This document shows positions 60,051-64,000 of a stretch of DNA of 64,000 bases, in pieces. The notes below the pieces were generated by a model. The model was given only the letters and a program-made list of their open reading frames with translations, did not search any database and was not told where the DNA came from. The DNA lies in contig NZ_AP022570.1 in assembly GCF_010728325.1 (NCBI RefSeq), positions 4,402,001 to 4,466,000 on the forward strand. The letters run 5' to 3'. A program made the translations under genes and the position numbers. Position 1 is the stretch's first letter. Every line of letters starts with the position of its first letter. The DNA comes from Mycolicibacterium poriferae (GTDB lineage: Bacteria; Actinomycetota; Actinomycetes; Mycobacteriales; Mycobacteriaceae).

Positions 60051-60806
60051 TCAGGCTCCGCGCCCCGGCTCCCACGCGCCGGTCAGCAGGATCCCCGCCG
60101 TGTAGTCCGATGCCGACGCCACCATGTGGCGGCGGGTGGCCTGGTCGAACTTGGTGGCCACGACCTCCTGACCGAGCTCGCGATAGTCGTCCACCATCCG
60201 CCGGATCTCGGCCATCTCGTCGGGCTCAGGTAGATAGCCAGGGCCGACCCGGGCCTGGAACAACTCGACGAGACTGGCGACGAATGCTTCGGCCAGATCA
60301 TCGACCGAGTCATCGGACGCCTCGAGGAAGCGCACCAGGGCCCGCACGTAGAGGCGATGATCGGGGGCCCGGGACAGGATGTCGGCGGCGGGACCGTCGA
60401 TCAACCTGACCTTGCCGGCCACGATCTCGGCCATGCCGTATGCCACCAGCTTGCGGGCTTCGACGCTGTCTGGCCCGAGACCGAACCCGTCGTCGTCGAC
60501 CTCGGGCTCTTCGTCTGGGGCTTCGCCGTCCCGGGGCCCCAGCACGGCCCGCTGCAGACCGAGAATGTCGGCCAGGTCGGTTCCCTGGCGCATGCTGGCG
60601 AAGAACTCGGCGATGTGGGCCGAGTTGTAACCCTTGCTCAGCAGCTGGCTGATGGTGTTGAGCTGGGACAGGTGGTAATCGTCGTAGAGGGCGGCCCGGC
60701 CGTCCCTGCGCGGCGGGTCCAGGAGCCCACGCTCGCGGTAGGCGCGGATGTTGCGCACGCTGACACCCGAGACCCTCGCCAGCTCCTCCAGCCGGTACTC
60801 AGCCAA
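60051..60806 (-). CDS. MerR-family transcriptional regulator
   Basis: 251 residues. N-terminal winged helix YRLEELARVSGVSVRNIRAYRERGLLDPPRRDGRAALYDDYHLSQLNTISQLLSKGYNSAHIAEFF, typical MerR. A linker of acidic residues follows (EAPDEEPEVDDDG). The C-terminal ligand domain of about 120 residues is not recognised; it lacks the clustered Cys of metal-sensing MerR proteins. Divergent from an MFS permease across a 348-base region with two inverted repeats, so control of that permease is plausible but unproven. Confidence 0.87.
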   Translation of the reverse strand: MAEYRLEELARVSGVSVRNIRAYRERGLLDPPRRDGRAALYDDYHLSQLNTISQLLSKGYNSAHIAEFFASMRQGTDLADILGLQRAVLGPRDGEAPDEEPEVDDDGFGLGPDSVEARKLVAYGMAEIVAGKVRLIDGPAADILSRAPDHRLYVRALVRFLEASDDSVDDLAEAFVASLVELFQARVGPGYLPEPDEMAEIRRMVDDYRELGQEVVATKFDQATRRHMVASASDYTAGILLTGAWEPGRGA

Positions 60807-60894
60807 GACCCCACCCCCCGTTGTGCGGTCGGCCTCGGTCGAACGCGTTCATGCGACCACTGTAGTCCCGAGGGCAACCTTTTGAGCGAAGTTA

Positions 60895-60941
60895 CCAAGC
60901 GGACAAAACAAATGTTTACTGAACCGCAAAAAACCGCTTGG
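60895..60941. promoter_or_regulatory. Widely spaced perfect inverted repeat between MerR and MFS genes
   Basis: CCAAGCGG (60895-60902) and CCGCTTGG (60934-60941) flank an A-rich 31-base segment (ACAAAACAAATGTTTACTGA...). It stands out from the GC-rich background and may be a regulatory loop or an AT-rich repressor/Lsr2 site. Confidence 0.5.
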
Positions 60942-60968
60942 AACTGAGTTGATCTCGCTCTTCCCAAG

Positions 60969-60984
60969 CACTTGCTGGCAAGTG
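60969..60984. promoter_or_regulatory. Short palindrome upstream of the MFS gene
   Basis: CACTTGC at 60969-60975, TG, GCAAGTG at 60978-60984: perfect 7-base arms. Together with GAACGCGTTC at 60841-60850 it marks candidate operators in the divergent gap. Confidence 0.55.
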
Positions 60985-61154
60985 TCTGCGAATCTAGCGA
61001 ACTTTGCTCCGCACGCCGCGGCACACGGGTTGGCACGGACGCGCCGCGGTGCGCGAAGATGGTGCAGCGTCCTTCACCGAATGCAGGACATCAGGACGAC
61101 GTTGGTCGAATTCGGTCCGCCGTCACGCTGTCACTTTTTGTCGAGAGGTTCGCC

Positions 61155-62411
61155 GTGCGTCCCTGGATTGTCTGGACGACCGGGCTTCTCGCCTACATCG
61201 TGGCTGTGCTGGACCGCACCACGCTCGGCGTCTCCGGGCTCGCCGCCGCCGACCGGTTCAGCACCGGCCCCGGCTTGCTGTCGACCTTCGTGGTGCTCCA
61301 GGTGGTCGTCTACGCGGGTGCGCAGATCCCCGCCGGTGTGTTGCTCGACCGCTTCGGTTCCAAGGCGTTGATCGCCGCCGGCGGCGTGTTGATGGCCTCC
61401 GGTCAGCTGGTGCTCGCCTTCACCGAGTCCCTGCCGACGGCCATCGCTGCGCGCGCAGTTGTCGGACTCGGGGACGCCGTCACCTTCATCTCGGTGCTGC
61501 GCCTGGTGCCGCACTGGTTCGCGATGCGTCAGGTACCGCTGGTGACCCAGCTGACCGGCATCTGCGGTCAGCTCGGTCAGGTGCTGTCGGCAGTGCCGTT
61601 CCTGGCGGTGCTGACGGCGATGGGCTGGACCGTCGCCTATGTGTCCGTGGCAGCACTGGGTGTGCTGTCCATCGTGCTCACGCTGGCCGTCGTCAAGAAC
61701 ACCCCCGACGGGACCACCACGACCCGCGAACCCACCTCGGTGCGCGACACCCTGTCCAGCGTGAAGACCGTCTGGCTTCGTCCTGGCACCCGGCTGGGCT
61801 TCTTCACCCACATGGGCACCCAGTTCTCGGTCACCGTGTTCGCCCTCATGTGGGGGGTGCCGTATCTGACCGTGGCGCAGGGCCTGTCCGCAGGGGTAGC
61901 CGGCGCCCTGCTCACCATGTCGGTCGCCGCCGCGATCTCTTCGGGCGTGCTGGTCGGGGTGTTCACCGGACGCCATCCGCACCGACGCTCGCGACTGGTC
62001 CTCGCGATCATCGCCAGCAACGCCCTGGCATGGTCGGTGGTTCTGGCGCTTCCCGGCCCGGCCCCGCTGTGGTTACTCGTCGTGCTGGTCGTGGTCATCT
62101 CGGTGGGCGGCCCGGGTTCTATGGTCGGCTTCGACTTCGCCCGGACCTTCAACCCGAGCACCACACTGGGAACCGCGCAGGGCATGGTCAACATGGGCGG
62201 CTTCCTTGCCTCGCTACTGCTGATGCAGGCGATGGGCGTGATCCTGGAGGCCACCGGCGGCCTGTCGTTCGACTCGTTCCGGATCGCCTGGACCCTGCAG
62301 TACGTGGTCTGGAGCGTCGCGGTCGTCGGGATCCTCGTCACGCGGCGCAAAGCGCGCCGGCTGCTGCGCCTGCAGGACGATCGCAGCCTGCTGGAAGGCA
62401 TCGAGAAGTAG
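61155..62411 (+). CDS. MFS transporter, nitrate/nitrite- or sugar-phosphate-type
   Basis: 418 residues from GTG 61155, with GAGAGG before it; the frame to 60972 has no similarity. About 12 helices. VRPWIVWTTGLLAYIVAVLDRTTLGVSGLAAADRF start, GVLLDRFGSKALIAAGGVLMASGQLVLAFTESLPTAIAARAVVGLGDAVTFISVLRLVPHWFAMRQVPLVTQLTGICGQLGQVL, then the second half with KNTPDGTTTTREPTSVRDTL in the central loop. General MFS permease pattern (DRFGSK signature); substrate unknown. Divergent from the MerR gene. Confidence 0.85.
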   Translation: MRPWIVWTTGLLAYIVAVLDRTTLGVSGLAAADRFSTGPGLLSTFVVLQVVVYAGAQIPAGVLLDRFGSKALIAAGGVLMASGQLVLAFTESLPTAIAARAVVGLGDAVTFISVLRLVPHWFAMRQVPLVTQLTGICGQLGQVLSAVPFLAVLTAMGWTVAYVSVAALGVLSIVLTLAVVKNTPDGTTTTREPTSVRDTLSSVKTVWLRPGTRLGFFTHMGTQFSVTVFALMWGVPYLTVAQGLSAGVAGALLTMSVAAAISSGVLVGVFTGRHPHRRSRLVLAIIASNALAWSVVLALPGPAPLWLLVVLVVVISVGGPGSMVGFDFARTFNPSTTLGTAQGMVNMGGFLASLLLMQAMGVILEATGGLSFDSFRIAWTLQYVVWSVAVVGILVTRRKARRLLRLQDDRSLLEGIEK

Positions 62412-62418
62412 TCGGCCG

Positions 62419-63681
62419 CTAACCGCTGCGCAGCGTTTCGGCCACCGCGTCAGCAGTGTGGCGGTGCCCGCGGACTTCGTAACCGACCACCCATACGACC
62501 GGCGCGATCGTCACCACGAGCAGGCAGTTGGCCATGGAGATCCCGCCGACGGCGAGCGCCACGGCAAGTCCCAGAACCGCCAGCGTGACGGCCAGCAACG
62601 CGACGTGGAAGACCGCGGTCGTCCGCAGCATCGCGGCGTACAGGGCGAACATCATGACGATGAACACCGCCACCGGGATCACGACCGACAGCACGGTCGC
62701 GGTCGAACTCAGCTCGGAGTGATCCTCGATGTAGTACGCCGCGGCGTGCAGCCCGGCGCCCGTCGCCACGATTGCGGCGAACACGACGATGTGCAGGTAG
62801 CCGAACTGGAAGGAACGCTCGCGGCGCGCGTGCAGGACGTCGGCGTGCGGCAGCACGAAATACGCCCACCACATGCCGAACGTGAGACCGATGCCGGCCA
62901 CCCCGACGAAGACCGCCTCCACCGACCAGCCCTGCTCGCCGACGACAGCGGACAGGGATGCCACGGTGCCGACCACACCCTCACCCAGCGTGATGATGGT
63001 GAACAGGCCGTACCGCTCGGCGATGTGATGGGCATGCCAGGGCGTGCCGCCGGCGCGGGACTCGGCGAGGACCGGCCCCATCAACTCGACGCCGATGAGC
63101 GCCAACACCATCAATGCGGTCACCGGGAGCGAGGCGTGAACGAAGATGGAGGCGATCCATCCGACCTGCGCGACCGTGATCCACCCGGCGTAGGTCAGAC
63201 AGGCCCGCCGCCGCGGACGGTCCTGCACCGCGGCGCGCACCCATTGGCCGACCATCGCGACCCGCATCACCACGTAGCCGGCCACCACGACGCTGGTGTC
63301 GACATGACCACCGTGCTCGATGGACGTGTACAGCTGCGGCAGGCCCAGCGCCAGCACGACCACACCGACCATCTGGATCATCGTCATGAGCCGGTAGACC
63401 CAGTCGTCGGTGTCGTAGGCGGAGGCGAACCAGCTGAAATTGATCCACGCCCAGCTGACTGCGAACGTGGCCAACGCGAAACCGGCCAGACCGGCGGCGA
63501 TGTGATCGGCTGCCAGCAGGTGTGCGAACTCCGAGGCCGCAATGCCGAACGCCACGACGAACGTCAGATCGAACAGCAGCTCCAGCGGAGTGGCCGCCCG
63601 GTGCGGTTCGTGGGGGTCGCGGCCCACCATGGGCAGGAACCGGTGCGCCCGGCTGGTGGATGTCTGCCCGTCGTCGCTCAC
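62419..63681 (-). CDS. LtrA-like (low-temperature requirement) membrane protein
   Basis: 420 residues from GTG 63681, with GGGGG before it. About 12 membrane helices: PLELLFDLTFVVAFGIAASEFAHLLAADHI, SWAWINFSWFASAYDTDDWVYRLMTMIQMVGVVVLALGLP, then AERYGLFTIITLGEGVVGTVASL and FGMWWAYFVLPHADVL. The ELLFDLTFV, ASAYDTDDWVYR and AERYGLFTIITLGE segments are the LtrA family signature. Molecular function is unknown. Convergent with the MFS gene with only 7 bases between the stops. The longer frame to 63987 crosses the opposite-strand IspD-like gene and is rejected. Confidence 0.87.
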   Translation of the reverse strand: MSDDGQTSTSRAHRFLPMVGRDPHEPHRAATPLELLFDLTFVVAFGIAASEFAHLLAADHIAAGLAGFALATFAVSWAWINFSWFASAYDTDDWVYRLMTMIQMVGVVVLALGLPQLYTSIEHGGHVDTSVVVAGYVVMRVAMVGQWVRAAVQDRPRRRACLTYAGWITVAQVGWIASIFVHASLPVTALMVLALIGVELMGPVLAESRAGGTPWHAHHIAERYGLFTIITLGEGVVGTVASLSAVVGEQGWSVEAVFVGVAGIGLTFGMWWAYFVLPHADVLHARRERSFQFGYLHIVVFAAIVATGAGLHAAAYYIEDHSELSSTATVLSVVIPVAVFIVMMFALYAAMLRTTAVFHVALLAVTLAVLGLAVALAVGGISMANCLLVVTIAPVVWVVGYEVRGHRHTADAVAETLRSG

Positions 63682-63732
63682 CGCGCCCCCTTCGAAATCG
63701 GCGTCAAAGCTACCGGAGATACGCTTCGCGGT

Positions 63733-64000
63733 ATGGGCATGGCGGTCGCTGTGGTGTTGGCTGCGGGCCTGGGCACCCGCGTGGGCGCCGACGGCAACAA
63801 GGCGTACCTGCCGCTGGCCGGTCGAAGCATGCTGGCCTGGTCGCTGCTGACCCCTGCCGAGCATCCCGACATCGACCGCACGATCCTGGTCTTCCGGCGC
63901 GGCGAACGCGACCTGGCTGCGGCCACCCTGCGCCGCGAGCTCCCGCATGCCGTGGTCGAACTGGTCGAGGGGGGCGACACCCGGCACGCATCGGAGTTCA
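63733..64000 (+). CDS. IspD-like nucleotidyltransferase (N-terminal part, gene runs off the window)
   Basis: 89 residues seen. Starts MGMAVAVVLAAGLGTRVGADGNKAYLPLAGRSMLAWSLL (ATG 63733, or 63739 inside it); the AAGxGxR...K signature and the GRSMLAWSLLT pattern match the IspD/2-C-methylerythritol 4-phosphate cytidylyltransferase family. Further on FRRGERDLAAATLRRELPHAVVELVEGGDTRHASEF, where VEGGxxRxxS is also IspD-like. It may be a paralog and not the pathway enzyme, because no ispF neighbour is in view. 51 bases separate it from the LtrA gene (divergent). Confidence 0.82.
   Translation, partial: MGMAVAVVLAAGLGTRVGADGNKAYLPLAGRSMLAWSLLTPAEHPDIDRTILVFRRGERDLAAATLRRELPHAVVELVEGGDTRHASEF

Larger units (their letters stand above)
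60807..61154. other. Divergent intergenic region
   Basis: 348 bases without a gene. Contains the palindromes listed at 60895 and 60969 and an A-tract (CAAAAAACC at about 60926). Plausible promoters face both ways. Confidence 0.5.

Noticed and set aside
63682..63987. Extension of the LtrA-like protein up to 63987.
   Set aside because: The extension is antisense to the IspD-like gene and unconserved; GTG 63681 with GGGGG before it gives a normal LtrA start.

Overview
The window is chromosomal DNA from a mycobacterium, most likely a fast-growing Mycolicibacterium. The evidence is very high GC, FAS-I together with AcpS, the WS/DGAT - HAD/PlsC - PlsB2 lipid cluster, the AccA1/AccD1 leucine-degradation operon, an LdtMt2-type L,D-transpeptidase and MmpS-like proline-rich membrane proteins. 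Long runs of gene order match what I recall of the M. tuberculosis Rv2476c-Rv2524c interval. I cannot name the species. I see no prophage, insertion sequence or CRISPR array.

Layout. 1-6118: the C-terminally cut large NAD-glutamate dehydrogenase, EttA and a second SSB, all on the minus strand. 6290-9479: an orphan protein with an allophanate-hydrolase C-terminal-like domain, convergent with a CopD-CtaG fusion. 9510-15015: a translationally coupled acyltransferase operon (WS/DGAT, HAD-PlsC, PlsB2). 15114-19460: an accessory stretch with tRNA-Arg(UCU), a HigBA toxin-antitoxin pair, and an arsenic/cadmium cluster (arsR-ACR3-arsC, cadI/arsI and a divergent second arsR) dotted with related palindromic operators, then a CsbD-like protein. 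19475-22913: a methyltransferase, a frameshifted BCCT transporter and an enoyl-CoA hydratase. 22915-29654: the leucine/branched-chain acyl-CoA operon (CitE-like lyase, MaoC hydratase, FadE19, AccA1, AccD1) with its divergent TetR regulator and a palindromic operator between them.

29669-39155: two small membrane proteins, an S9 peptidase, an MmpS-like protein, an MFS permease, an SDR, a HerA-like ATPase, oligoribonuclease, tRNA-His, the L,D-transpeptidase and tRNA-Lys. 39495-50109: PutP, a large exported S15-like hydrolase, small hypothetical proteins, Bcp peroxiredoxin, an M20 peptidase, an FNT channel, an amidase and AcpS. 50123-59401: the 3092-residue FAS-I, followed directly by AcpS, which supplies the 4'-phosphopantetheine FAS needs. 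59402-64000: the long fas upstream region, a MerR regulator divergent from an MFS permease, an LtrA-like protein and the start of an IspD-like nucleotidyltransferase.

Functionally the window is dominated by acyl-lipid metabolism: fatty acid synthesis, glycerolipid acylation, wax ester/TAG formation and branched-chain acyl-CoA breakdown. The accessory part is the metal-resistance and toxin-antitoxin block next to tRNA-Arg. The items most worth checking are the BCCT frameshift, the shared operator set of the ars/cad cluster, the hexamer operator of higBA, the 21-bp repeats at the 3' end of the HerA-like gene, the orphan 56-residue ORF at 44809 and the allophanate-hydrolase-like orphan.
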